A stretch of 64,000 bases of DNA from Pagrus major (taxonomy: Eukaryota; Chordata; Actinopteri; Spariformes; Sparidae). The first letter of the stretch is position 1. Every line of letters starts with the position of its first letter. A model generated the notes under the pieces. The model made no database searches, had not been told where the DNA came from, and saw only the letters and a program-made list of their open reading frames with translations. Location: NCBI RefSeq assembly GCF_040436345.1, contig NC_133238.1, forward strand, positions 5,458,150 through 5,522,149. The letters run 5' to 3'. Below are positions 1 to 10,800 of the stretch, piece after piece. Both the position numbers and the translations under genes were made by a program.

Positions 1-162
1 GCCACGCCCACTCTGCCCTTTTACCGGGAAAACGGGTAACCCGCACGCAACGCACTGCGACACAGCAGACGCCGGTGTACTGCAACGCTGTGACTTTCAG
101 GACGGATTGAAACGGTAACACAAGGACCCCAAAGCAGCATTCAGAGGTTGAAGGTTGGCTTT

Positions 163-175
163 CCGAGCTGCTCGG
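163..175. repeat. Short inverted repeat downstream of U1
   Basis: ccgagctgctcgg: 6-bp arms around a single T, at s+15 to s+27, about 50 bp past the U1 3' end. I saw no variation in it on reading the units, including the 414-bp ones. It could form a small hairpin in read-through RNA. Confidence 0.6.
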
Positions 176-198
176 CAGAAAGCGCGGGAGACGAGCAC

Positions 199-214
199 TC
201 ATTTGTTTTTCTTC
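199..214 (-). terminator. Candidate U1 3' box
   Basis: On the minus strand GAAGAAAAACAAATGAG-like sequence starts about 12 nt after the RNA 3' end, the usual distance for the snRNA 3' box that directs 3'-end formation. It is purine/A-rich as expected but a poor match to the consensus GTTT-AAA-AGA. One variable base of the flank (T or C at s+54) falls inside it. Confidence 0.35.
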
Positions 215-225
215 CACATTGTCAT

Positions 226-389
226 CAGGGGAGAGCGCGGACGCAGTCCCCCACTACCACAAATTATGCAGTCGAGATTCCCACATTTGGGGAATTCGCA
301 GGGGTCAGCACAACCGGAGTGCAATGGCTGAGCCTCGCCCTGGGTGAACCACCTTCTTGATCATGGTATCTCCCCTGCCAGGTAAGTAT
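226..389 (-). ncRNA. RNU1: U1 snRNA gene, copy 1
   Basis: This is the RNA of the U1 snRNP, which base-pairs with pre-mRNA 5' splice sites in the nucleus. On the minus strand it is 164 nt, the usual vertebrate length. It starts AUACUUACCUG, whose nt 3-10 pair with the 5' splice site. Stem-loop I carries GAUCAAGAAG at nt 28-37, the U1-70K site. Stem-loop II carries AUUGCACUCC at about nt 65-74, the U1A site. Stem-loop III has a perfect AUUCCC/GGGAAU stem. The Sm site AUUUGUGG follows, and a terminal hairpin with a UCCG loop ends in CCCCUG. The family is Pol II transcribed without a TATA box, and the sequence shows a PSE-like element at about -43 to -62. Haplotype TGT, G-tract G6. All other copies share this sequence unless noted. 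Confidence 0.97.
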
Positions 390-431
390 GAGTTGGAACA
401 GTCTGACACAGGATGGCCTTTCCCAGGCTCA

Positions 432-451
432 GCCCCCTGGCTGACGGTGCC
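432..451 (-). promoter_or_regulatory. Candidate PSE of U1 copy 1 (same offset in every whole unit)
   Basis: On the minus strand GGCACCGTCAGCCAGGGGGC lies at -62 to -43 from the U1 start. This is where vertebrate snRNA genes have the SNAPc-binding proximal sequence element, and its CACCGTCAG core resembles the CACCGTnA part of that element. For any whole unit it is at s+284 to s+303. The bases just upstream form the G-tract that varies between units (G6, TG, GT, GC, GA). Confidence 0.55.
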
Positions 452-644
452 TCTGGGGGGATAATAGCAGAGTTAGGTGCCTTGGGCAATTTGCTCATCC
501 TCATTGGGCACTAAAAGTTGCTGCAAATTCAAAAACACTGGTGCGACTTGACGAGGGTGGCTGGTCCACACATTGTGCCTGTTTTGTGTCCTTTTTCCAG
601 CGATCCATCGCTCGGCAAAATAGAAAAATAACACTCCGTCAACA

Positions 645-685
645 GCCACTTGGCATGATGTCTCCGCCCAGTCTGAATGCAACCA
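645..685 (-). promoter_or_regulatory. Candidate distal element (DSE) of U1 copy 1
   Basis: A cluster at about -256 to -296 with GGGCGG on the minus strand (664-669), an SPH/ZNF143-like CATCATGCCAAG next to it, and an octamer-like ATGCAA on the plus strand. Vertebrate snRNA enhancers combine octamer, SPH and sometimes Sp1 sites near -200 to -250. No perfect octamer was seen. A further imperfect octamer (ctgcaaat, plus 521-528) lies at about -132 to -139 and could be an alternative. The 414-bp units keep this cluster although they lost U1. Confidence 0.35.
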
Positions 686-1034
686 GAGACAATGTGCCGC
701 ACAAAAGCCTACCAGTAGGCATTCCAGCAATGGACGCGTCCAGACCACATTTCTTATGCAATGGCTCGCAGAGGAGGAGACGCAACAAGGTTTGTGCCGT
801 CTCTAGCAGGCCACGCCCACTCTGCCCTTTTACCGGGAAAACGGGTAACCCGCACGCAACGCACTGCGACACAGCAGACGCCGGTGTACTGCAACGCTGT
901 GACTTTCAGGACGGATTGAAACGGTAACACAAGGACCCCAAAGCAGCATTCAGAGGTTGAAGGTTGGCTTTCCGAGCTGCTCGGCAGAAAGTGCGGGAGA
1001 CGAGCACTCATTTGTTTTTCTTCCACATTGTCAT

Positions 1035-1198
1035 CAGGGGAGAGCGCGGACGCAGTCCCCCACTACCACAAATTATGCAGTCGAGATTCCCACATTTGGG
1101 GAATTCGCAGGGGTCAGCACAACCGGAGTGCAATGGCTGAGCCTCGCCCTGGGTGAACCACCTTCTTGATCATGGTATCTCCCCTGCCAGGTAAGTAT
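1035..1198 (-). ncRNA. RNU1: U1 snRNA gene, copy 2
   Basis: RNA identical to copy 1. Haplotype TGT plus a private T at s+35 that recurs only in copy 7, exactly five units away. G-tract G6. Confidence 0.96.
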
Positions 1199-1843
1199 GA
1201 GTTGGAACAGTCTGACACAGGATGGCCTTTCCCAGGCTCAGCCCCCTGGCTGACGGTGCCTCTGGGGGGATAATAGCAGAGTTAGGTGCCTTGGGCAATT
1301 TGCTCATCCTCATTGGGCACTAAAAGTTGCTGCAAATTCAAAAACACTGGTGCGACTTGACGAGGGTGGCTGGTCCACACATTGTGCCTGTTTTGTGTCC
1401 TTTTTCCAGCGATCCATCGCTCTGCAAAATAGAAAAATAACACTCCGTCAACGGCCACTTGGCATGATGTCTCCGCCCAGTCTGAATGCAACCAGAGACA
1501 ATGTGCCGCACAAAAGCCTACCAGTAGGCATTCCAGCAATGGACACGTCCAGACCACATTTCTTATGCAATGCCTCGCAGAGGAGGAGACGCAACAAGGT
1601 TTGTGCCGTCTCTAGCAGGCCACGCCCACTCTGCCCTTTTACCGGGAAAACGGGTAACCCGCACGCAACGCACTGCGACACAGCAGACGCCGGTGTACTG
1701 CAACGCTGTGACTTTCAGGACGGATTGAAACGGTAACACAAGGACCCCAAAGCAGCATTCAGAGGTTGAAGGTCGGCTTTCCGAGCTGCTCGGCAGAAAG
1801 CGCGGGAGACGAGCACTCACTTGTTTTTCTTCCACATTGTCAT

Positions 1844-2007
1844 CAGGGGAGAGCGCGGACGCAGTCCCCCACTACCACAAATTATGCAGTCGAGATTCCC
1901 ACATTTGGGGAATTCGCAGGGGTCAGCACAACCGGAGTGCAATGGCTGAGCCTCGCCCTGGGTGAACCACCTTCTTGATCATGGTATCTCCCCTGCCAGG
2001 TAAGTAT
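1844..2007 (-). ncRNA. RNU1: U1 snRNA gene, copy 3
   Basis: RNA identical to copy 1. Haplotype CGC, G-tract TG. Confidence 0.96.
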
Positions 2008-2652
2008 GAGTTGGAACAGTCTGACACAGGATGGCCTTTCCCAGGCTCAGCCCCCTGGCTGACGGTGCCTCTTGGGGGATAATAGCAGAGTTAGGTGCCT
2101 TGGGCAATTTGCTCATCCTCATTGGGCACTAAAAGTTGCTGCAAATTCAAAAACACTGGTGCGACTTGACGAGGGGGGCTGGTCCACACATTGTGCCTGT
2201 TTTGTGTCCTTTTTCCAGCGATCCATCGCTCGGCAAAATAGAAAAATAACACTCCGTCAACGGCCACTTGGCATGATGTCTCCGCCCAGTCTGAATGCAA
2301 CCAGAGACAATGTGCCGCACAAAAGCCTACCAGTAGGCATTCCAGCAATGGACGCGTCCAGACCACATTTCTTATGCAATGCCTCGCAGAGGAGGAGACG
2401 CAACAAGGTTTGTGCCGTCTCTAGCAGGCCACGCCCACTCTGCCCTTTTACCGGGAAAACGGGTAACCCGCACGCAACGCACTGCGACACAGCAGACGCC
2501 GGTGTACTGCAACGCTGTGACTTTCAGGACGGATTGAAACGGTAACACAAGGACCCCAAAGCAGCATTCAGAGGTTGAAGGTTGGCTTTCCGAGCTGCTC
2601 GGCAGAAAGCGCGGGAGACGAGCACTCATTTGTTTTTCTTCCACATTGTCAT

Positions 2653-2816
2653 CAGGGGAGAGCGCGGACGCAGTCCCCCACTACCACAAATTATGCAGTC
2701 GAGATTCCCACATTTGGGGAATTCGCAGGGGTCAGCACAACCGGAGTGCAATGGCTGAGCCTCGCCCTGGGTGAACCACCTTCTTGATCATGGTATCTCC
2801 CCTGCCAGGTAAGTAT
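2653..2816 (-). ncRNA. RNU1: U1 snRNA gene, copy 4
   Basis: RNA identical to copy 1. Haplotype TGT, G-tract G6. The promoter side has cagCgtt at 2898, shared only with copy 25. Confidence 0.96.
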
Positions 2817-3461
2817 GAGTTGGAACAGTCTGACACAGGATGGCCTTTCCCAGGCTCAGCCCCCTGGCTGACGGTGCCTCTGGGGGGATAATAGCAGCGT
2901 TAGGTGCCTTGGGCAATTTGCTCATCCTCATTGGGCACTAAAAGTTGCTGCAAATTCAAAAACACTGGTGCGACTTGACGAGGGTGGCTGGTCCACACAT
3001 TGTGCCTGTTTTGTGTCCTTTTTCCAGCGATCCATCGCTCGGCAAAATAGAAAAATAACACTCCGTCAACGGCCACTTGGCATGATGTCTCCGCCCAGTC
3101 TGAATGCAACCAGAGACAATGTGCCGCACAAAAGCCTACCAGTAGGCATTCCAGCAATGGACGTGTCCAGACCACATTTCTTATGCAATGCCTCGCAGAG
3201 GAGGAGACGCAACAAGGTTTGTGCCGTCTCTAGCAGGCCACGCCCACTCTGCCCTTTTACCGGGAAAACGGGTAACCCGCACGCAACGCACTGCGACACA
3301 GCAGACGCCGGTGTACTGCAACGCTGTGACTTTCAGGACGGATTGAAACGGTAACACAAGGACCCCAAAGCAGCATTCAGAGGTTGAAGGTTGGCTTTCC
3401 GAGCTGCTCGGCAGAAAGCGCGCCAGACGAGCACTCACTTGTTTTTCTTCCACATTGTCAT

Positions 3462-3625
3462 CAGGGGAGAGCGCGGACGCAGTCCCCCACTACCACAAAT
3501 TATGCAGTCGAGATTCCCACATTTGGGGAATTCGCAGGGGTCAGCACAACCGGAGTGCAATGGCTGAGCCTCGCCCTGGGTGAACCACCTTCTTGATTAT
3601 GGTATCTCCCCTGCCAGGTAAGTAT
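3462..3625 (-). ncRNA. RNU1: U1 snRNA gene, copy 5 (G28A variant)
   Basis: Differs from copy 1 at plus position 3598, which makes nt 28 of the RNA A instead of G. This is the first base of the GAUCANGAAG loop bound by U1-70K. Haplotype TCC, G-tract TG. Copies 26 and 31 carry the same change on the same haplotype. Confidence 0.95.
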
Positions 3626-4270
3626 GAGTTGGAACAGTCTGACACAGGATGGCCTTTCCCAGGCTCAGCCCCCTGGCTGACGGTGCCTCTTGGGGGATAA
3701 TAGCAGAGTTAGGTGCCTTGGGCAATTTGCTCATCCTCATTGGGCACTAAAAGTTGCTGCAAATTCAAAAACACTGGTGCGACTTGACGAGGGGGGCTGG
3801 TCCACACATTGTGCCTGTTTTGTGTCCTTTTTCCAGCGATCCATCGCTCGGCAAAATAGAAAAATAACACTCCGTCAACGGCCACTTGGCATGATGTCTC
3901 CGCCCAGTCTGAATGCAACCAGAGACAATGTGCCGCACAAAAGCCTACCAGTAGGCATTCCAGCAATGGACGCGTCCAGACCACATTTCTTATGCAATGC
4001 CTCGCAGAGGAGGAGACGCAACAAGGTTTGTGCCGTCTCTAGCAGGCCACGCCCACTCTGCCCTTTTACCGGGAAAACGGGTAACCCGCACGCAACGCAC
4101 TGCGACACAGCAGACGCCGGTGTACTGCAACGCTGTGACTTTCAGGACGGATTGAAACGGTAACACAAGGACCCCAAAGCAGCATTCAGAGGTTGAAGGT
4201 TGGCTTTCCGAGCTGCTCGGCAGAAAGCGCGGGAGACGAGCACTCATTTGTTTTTCTTCCACATTGTCAT

Positions 4271-4434
4271 CAGGGGAGAGCGCGGACGCAGTCCCCCACT
4301 ACCACAAATTATGCAGTCGAGATTCCCACATTTGGGGAATTCGCAGGGGTCAGCACAACCGGAGTGCAATGGCTGAGCCTCGCCCTGGGTGAACCACCTT
4401 CTTGATCATGGTATCTCCCCTGCCAGGTAAGTAT
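4271..4434 (-). ncRNA. RNU1: U1 snRNA gene, copy 6
   Basis: RNA identical to copy 1. Haplotype TGT, G-tract G6. Its upstream spacer has gcatttaag instead of gcattccag near 4766. Confidence 0.96.
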
Positions 4435-5079
4435 GAGTTGGAACAGTCTGACACAGGATGGCCTTTCCCAGGCTCAGCCCCCTGGCTGACGGTGCCTCTG
4501 GGGGGATAATAGCAGAGTTAGGTGCCTTGGGCAATTTGCTCATCCTCATTGGGCACTAAAAGTTGCTGCAAATTCAAAAACACTGGTGCGACTTGACGAG
4601 GGTGGCTGGTCCACACATTGTGCCTGTTTTGTGTCCTTTTTCCAGCGATCCATCGCTCGGCAAAATAGAAAAATAACACTCCGTCAACAGCCACTTGGCA
4701 TGATGTCTCCGCCCAGTCTGAATGCAACCAGAGACAATGTGCCGCACAAAAGCCTACCAGTAGGCATTTAAGCAATGGACGCGTCCAGACCACATTTCTT
4801 ATGCAATGGCTCGCAGAGGAGGAGACGCAACAAGGTTTGTGCCGTCTCTAGCAGGCCACGCCCACTCTGCCCTTTTACCGGGAAAACGGGTAACCCGCAC
4901 GCAACGCACTGCGACACAGCAGACGCCGGTGTACTGCAACGCTGTGACTTTCAGGACGGATTGAAACGGTAACACAAGGACCCCAAAGCAGCATTCAGAG
5001 GTTGAAGGTTGGCTTTCCGAGCTGCTCGGCAGAAAGTGCGGGAGACGAGCACTCATTTGTTTTTCTTCCACATTGTCAT

Positions 5080-5243
5080 CAGGGGAGAGCGCGGACGCAG
5101 TCCCCCACTACCACAAATTATGCAGTCGAGATTCCCACATTTGGGGAATTCGCAGGGGTCAGCACAACCGGAGTGCAATGGCTGAGCCTCGCCCTGGGTG
5201 AACCACCTTCTTGATCATGGTATCTCCCCTGCCAGGTAAGTAT
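5080..5243 (-). ncRNA. RNU1: U1 snRNA gene, copy 7
   Basis: RNA identical to copy 1. Shares the s+35 T of copy 2 and also gctcTgc further upstream (5468, matching 1423). Haplotype TGT, G-tract G6. Confidence 0.96.
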
Positions 5244-5888
5244 GAGTTGGAACAGTCTGACACAGGATGGCCTTTCCCAGGCTCAGCCCCCTGGCTGACG
5301 GTGCCTCTGGGGGGATAATAGCAGAGTTAGGTGCCTTGGGCAATTTGCTCATCCTCATTGGGCACTAAAAGTTGCTGCAAATTCAAAAACACTGGTGCGA
5401 CTTGACGAGGGTGGCTGGTCCACACATTGTGCCTGTTTTGTGTCCTTTTTCCAGCGATCCATCGCTCTGCAAAATAGAAAAATAACACTCCGTCAACGGC
5501 CACTTGGCATGATGTCTCCGCCCAGTCTGAATGCAACCAGAGACAATGTGCCGCACAAAAGCCTACCAGTAGGCATTCCAGCAATGGACACGTCCAGACC
5601 ACATTTCTTATGCAATGCCTCGCAGAGGAGGAGACGCAACAAGGTTTGTGCCGTCTCTAGCAGGCCACGCCCACTCTGCCCTTTTACCGGGAAAACGGGT
5701 AACCCGCACGCAACGCACTGCGACACAGCAGACGCCGGTGTACTGCAACGCTGTGACTTTCAGGACGGATTGAAACGGTAACACAAGGACCCCAAAGCAG
5801 CATTCAGAGGTTGAAGGTCGGCTTTCCGAGCTGCTCGGCAGAAAGCGCGGGAGACGAGCACTCACTTGTTTTTCTTCCACATTGTCAT

Positions 5889-6052
5889 CAGGGGAGAGCG
5901 CGGACGCAGTCCCCCACTACCACAAATTATGCAGTCGAGATTCCCACATTTGGGGAATTCGCAGGGGTCAGCACAACCGGAGTGCAATGGCTGAGCCTCG
6001 CCCTGGGTGAACCACCTTCTTGATCATGGTATCTCCCCTGCCAGGTAAGTAT
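5889..6052 (-). ncRNA. RNU1: U1 snRNA gene, copy 8
   Basis: RNA identical to copy 1. Haplotype CGC, G-tract TG, matching copy 3 at the five-unit spacing. Confidence 0.96.
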
Positions 6053-6697
6053 GAGTTGGAACAGTCTGACACAGGATGGCCTTTCCCAGGCTCAGCCCCC
6101 TGGCTGACGGTGCCTCTTGGGGGATAATAGCAGAGTTAGGTGCCTTGGGCAATTTGCTCATCCTCATTGGGCACTAAAAGTTGCTGCAAATTCAAAAACA
6201 CTGGTGCGACTTGACGAGGGGGGCTGGTCCACACATTGTGCCTGTTTTGTGTCCTTTTTCCAGCGATCCATCGCTCGGCAAAATAGAAAAATAACACTCC
6301 GTCAACGGCCACTTGGCATGATGTCTCCGCCCAGTCTGAATGCAACCAGAGACAATGTGCCGCACAAAAGCCTACCAGTAGGCATTCCAGCAATGGACGC
6401 GTCCAGACCACATTTCTTATGCAATGCCTCGCAGAGGAGGAGACGCAACAAGGTTTGTGCCGTCTCTAGCAGGCCACGCCCACTCTGCCCTTTTACCGGG
6501 AAAACGGGTAACCCGCACGCAACGCACTGCGACACAGCAGACGCCGGTGTACTGCAACGCTGTGACTTTCAGGACGGATTGAAACGGTAACACAAGGACC
6601 CCAAAGCAGCATTCAGAGGTTGAAGGTCGGCTTTCCGAGCTGCTCGGCAGAAAGCGCGGGAGACGAGCACTCACTTGTTTTTCTTCCACATTGTCAT

Positions 6698-6861
6698 CAG
6701 GGGAGAGCGCGGACGCAGTCCCCCACTACCACAAATTATGCAGTCGAGATTCCCACATTTGGGGAATTCGCAGGGGTCAGCACAACCGGAGTGCAATGGC
6801 TGAGCCTCGCCCTGGGTGAACCACCTTCTTGATCATGGTATCTCCCCTGCCAGGTAAGTAT
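6698..6861 (-). ncRNA. RNU1: U1 snRNA gene, copy 9
   Basis: RNA identical to copy 1. Haplotype CGC, G-tract TG. Confidence 0.96.
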
Positions 6862-7506
6862 GAGTTGGAACAGTCTGACACAGGATGGCCTTTCCCAGGC
6901 TCAGCCCCCTGGCTGACGGTGCCTCTTGGGGGATAATAGCAGAGTTAGGTGCCTTGGGCAATTTGCTCATCCTCATTGGGCACTAAAAGTTGCTGCAAAT
7001 TCAAAAACACTGGTGCGACTTGACGAGGGTGGCTGGTCCACACATTGTGCCTGTTTTGTGTCCTTTTTCCAGCGATCCATCGCTCGGCAAAATAGAAAAA
7101 TAACACTCCGTCAACGGCCACTTGGCATGATGTCTCCGCCCAGTCTGAATGCAACCAGAGACAATGTGCCGCACAAAAGCCTACCAGTAGGCATTCCAGC
7201 AATGGACGTGTCCAGACCACATTTCTTATGCAATGCCTCGCAGAGGAGGAGACGCAACAAGGTTTGTGCCGTCTCTAGCAGGCCACGCCCACTCTGCCCT
7301 TTTACCGGGAAAACGGGTAACCCGCACGCAACGCACTGCGACACAGCAGACGCCGGTGTACTGCAACGCTGTGACTTTCAGGACGGATTGAAACGGTAAC
7401 ACAAGGACCCCAAAGCAGCATTCAGAGGTTGAAGGTTGGCTTTCCGAGCTGCTCGGCAGAAAGCGCGCCAGACGAGCACTCACTTGTTTTTCTTCCACAT
7501 TGTCAT

Positions 7507-7633
7507 CAGGGGAGAGCGCGGACGCAGTCCCCCACTACCACAAATTATGCAGTCGAGATTCCCACATTTGGGGAATTCGCAGGGGTCAGCACAACCGGAG
7601 TGCAATGGCTGAGCCTCGCCCTGGGTGAACCAC
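7507..7633 (-). pseudogene. RNU1: U1 snRNA copy 10, 3' part (nt 38-164), split by LINE copy 1
   Basis: The last 127 nt of U1, from G38 to the 3' end, with stem-loops II to IV and the Sm site intact. The LINE joins directly before G38. The 5' part is at 12890-12943. Haplotype TCC. Without its 5' end this locus cannot make normal U1. Confidence 0.95.
7617..7633 (+). repeat. Target-site duplication of LINE copy 1, left
   Basis: cgccctgggtgaaccac (U1 nt 38-54 on the minus strand), repeated at 12890-12906. The outer four bases cgcc also match the LINE's own 5' sequence, so the certain duplication is 13 bp and the maximum is 17 bp. Confidence 0.88.
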
Positions 7634-7821
7634 TTTTTTTCACTTTTTAGAAGCTTTTATTAATTTCAGTCAAAATTAGTTACAGACATACATAAATCAC
7701 ACAATTACAATTACCCAACACCAAGTAGATATTCTAATCAAATAAATAATAGTTACATTCAATAAACATTCCATTCAGCAGTTGTAACATCAAATAGATG
7801 TTCCATTCAGTTTCCTTAATT
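7634..7821 (-). other. LINE copy 1 3' UTR and A-tail
   Basis: AT-rich 188 bp after the ORF2 stop. On the minus strand it contains AATAAA at 7656-7661 and ends CTAAAAAGTG followed by seven A, then U1 G38. The block AAAAAGTG immediately before the A-tail resembles the A-tail plus the target's own GTGG. Confidence 0.85.
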
Positions 7822-10800
7822 TTAAAAAAGATCCATTAAAGCAACAGGAATTTTGTCAGTTTTCCACCAATTTTTCATTTCTTGATCATTATACTTAATT
7901 CTATCCCTAATGATGTAGTCCCTGACACCTGTAATGCCAACCTTTGCCACAGAATCAGGTGAAATAGAGAGCTTTCTGAAGGCAGTTAGGTTTCTGCATT
8001 TCCAGATACTTTCTTTGACACAGTTGATGATTGCCCACCACCTTTCATTTCTGTCCTTTTCATCTGTCTCAATGTTTCCATATAAAACATCCATTTCATT
8101 AGGGGCTCTAAAAAGGTCTGTTAACCATGGTTTTACAATTTCCCACACTGCCCTTGAAACAGCGCATGACCAAAAGCAGTGAGCCACATCTTCACCATCA
8201 TTACAATTTTTTATTGGACATTTAGCACTACGTGTGCATCGCCTTCTCAGCAAGAAGGCTCTTGTAGGGACACAATTTTGGGCTATCTTCCAGGCCAGGT
8301 CCTTATGTACATTGAACAAAAATGGTAAGTTTACATTTTTCCAAACTCTGATGCATTTGCTCTCAGGTAGGATACCTACCGGCACAAGGCTAGAGGTCGG
8401 GGGTGAAAGGCACCCCTCCACATCAACCCTATCTATTTTACCTACCACGGACCAATCTAACTTTGCTACTTTAAAGAGTGTTAATGCTCTCTCGTATAGA
8501 GCTGGTCTACTTTCAGCATTGGGCGTACAAAGAGAAACCCTTTTACCCTTCCCTCTATACATCATGCGGCCTACCCAAAACTTGGCAAAATGAAACCAGA
8601 GACTGGTATTGCTCTCTGTAAAAACAGCATTCAAAATTGGTGTCAAAAAAAGGGCATCAAATTTGGCCCCCAACTCAGGTACAGCTTTCCCTCCTTTAAC
8701 CAGAGGTTTGTACATGATGTCTCTTTTGACATGTTCTTGTTGGGAGCTCCAAATGAATTGAAACATGATGCGTCTCAAAGAGGTCAGGAATGTCTTGGGA
8801 GCTGGCAGAGTGGCCGCCAGAAAGGTCAAAGAGGCCAGAACCTCAGCCTTAATCACCAAAATTTTGCCAGTGAATGTTAGATCCCTCTGCTCCCACTGAA
8901 GCAATTTTCCTTTGATAGCTGGTAGTCTTGCTTCCCAATTTATTATTTCCATTCCCTTCCCAATTTCCACTCCCAAAATTTTTACTCTCTCTTCTTTTTC
9001 AACTAACCCTAAATCAGGCTTTCTTTCTGGCCAATTAAGGTAGAGGATCTCACTCTTGGCCCGGTTCAGTTTGGCCCCAGATGCTTGAGAAAATTGCTCA
9101 CTCCACTGGAGGGCTTTAACCATTGAATTATTGCTGGTACAAAGGATTGTCAAGTCATCCATATACAGGGACATTTTAGCCTCCTTTCCATTACTACCAG
9201 GGACAGGAAGGCCCCGAATATCAGTGTCATGTTTTATCCCACAGGCCAGAGGCTCCATGGCTAGTACAAACAGGCTGACTGATAGCGGGCATCCCTGTCT
9301 GACCCCTGCCTGGATCTTAATAGGTTCACTGAAGTGGCCATTAATGTTTACTCTACTAGAGCAATCAAAGTACAGTAAATTAATCCATGCCCTCAACTGT
9401 GGGCCGAACCCAAACCTCACCAGTGCTTCTTTGAGATACTCATGGCTTATTCTATCAAAGGCTTTTTCTAAATCCAGGCCAGCAATACATAGGGGTACAT
9501 TGCGATCTAAAGCATACAAGTATGAATCTCTTATTAAAGCAAGGTTATCACTCATGGAGCGACCTGGAACCACACAGGTCTGCTCGACCCCAACCAACCT
9601 CTCTATCACCTCTTGTAGGCGAAGAAAGATTGCTTTTGCTAGAATCTTACGATCAACACCAAGGAGTGTAAGGGGGCGCCAGTTTTTAAGATCTTTTTTT
9701 TCACCTTTCTTGTATAGAAGGGAAATGGTACCTTCCTTTAGGGATGGTGGTAACGACCCTAATTGGAGGCTCTCATTGTACATCTCCAAAAGAGGGGCCT
9801 TTAACTCTGCCCAGAAGGTAGTATAAAATTCTTTTGGCAACCCATCTGCCCCAGGGGCCTTGTTATTTTGCATGCTTTCTACTGCTTTGGTGAGTTCACT
9901 CAGAGATATTTTACTGTCAAGCTTCCCTTTAAATTCGTTAATATTTTTATCTACTTTAGAAAGAAGGTTTTCTAAAGCTGTCTTATCTAAATCTTCACTT
10001 TTGTAAAGATCAGAGTAGAAGGAGTGTACACAACTTAGTATCTCATGTATTTCAGTTTTTTCTTGTCCCTCTTTATTCTTTAATCCTTCTATAAAGTTTT
10101 TAGGCCTAGCTAATTTCCTAAAAAAGTATCTAGAGCATTTTTCATTGTTTTCCATGTGGTGGACTCGGCTACGAATCAGTAGCCCCCGACTGGCCGCCGT
10201 GGAGAGGCGTAACATCTCTCTCTTCAATTGAGCTATATCCTCTGCAACATCTAGCCCGGCATAAGCCATTATATAAAATCTCTGCAGCTTTGCCTGATAT
10301 TTCTGGAGCTTCAGACGTCTCTTTTTAGCAGTTCGTTTACCCACCTCTATGAAAAAAGTTTTTGCCCTAATCTTGACTTCTTCCCACCATTCCCCCACAG
10401 AGTTGAAGGAGGGCTTAAGAGAGAGCCATTGGTTAAGCTTCACCTTAAAATCATTGACCACCTTTGCATCTTGTAGTAGGGAAATATTCAGCTTCCATGA
10501 ACCTCTACCTTTTTTGATGTTTTCTTTAAACATGAGAGAACATTCAATTTTATGATGGTCAGAGAAAAAAACTGGCGTGACTGCTGCATCTACAACCTGC
10601 AGCCCCCTTGATGTCAACAGAAAGTCTATTCTGGAATGGGTTCTGCCGTTGGACCAGGTATACCCAGGTAAACTCGGATTTTTTAAGCGGTAAACATCTA
10701 TCAGTCTAAAATCTTTAATAATGTTTTTTAGGATTTCAGAACTGGAGTCCAGCCTTACTGTGGAGGTGGTTAACTTTTCTTTTTTGCTTACCAAGCAGTT

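Larger units (their letters stand above)
390..1034. other. Representative 645-bp spacer of the U1 array
   Basis: Between the U1 5' end and the 3' end of the next U1 to the right. Reading away from U1 it holds the PSE region, a CCAAT on the minus strand (503-507), an AT-rich stretch near 610-630, the candidate distal cluster, a GTGGGCGTGG motif on the minus strand (811-820, Sp1/EGR-like), a CG-rich part (about 830-930), and the 3' flank of the neighbouring gene. I see no second RNA gene and no convincing protein gene in it. All other full spacers have this layout. Confidence 0.8.
1..7633 (-). repeat. U1 snRNA tandem array, block 1
   Basis: Direct tandem repeats with an 809-bp period, read from the identical landmark ttgaagg at 148, 957, 1766, 2575 and so on to 7429. 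The window opens inside a spacer, so 1-147 is the left part of a unit whose U1 lies outside. The block holds nine whole U1 genes and the 3' part of a tenth, which is cut by a LINE at 7633. Units differ by a handful of substitutions each. Haplotypes are mixed: TGT, CGC and TCC. Confidence 0.97.

Noticed and set aside
835-856. Near-palindrome ttaccgggaaaacgggtaa in the spacer
   Set aside because: Only five bases pair cleanly around a nine-base loop. It is too weak to call a structured element.
148-930. Open reading frames of 60-157 codons repeated in every 809-bp unit on both strands
   Set aside because: They overlap the U1 RNA and its promoter in several frames, recur only because the unit repeats, and show no protein family features.
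390-1034. A second RNA gene (5S, tRNA or another snRNA) in the spacer
   Set aside because: No A/B boxes, no terminal T run in the right place and no Sm site outside U1.
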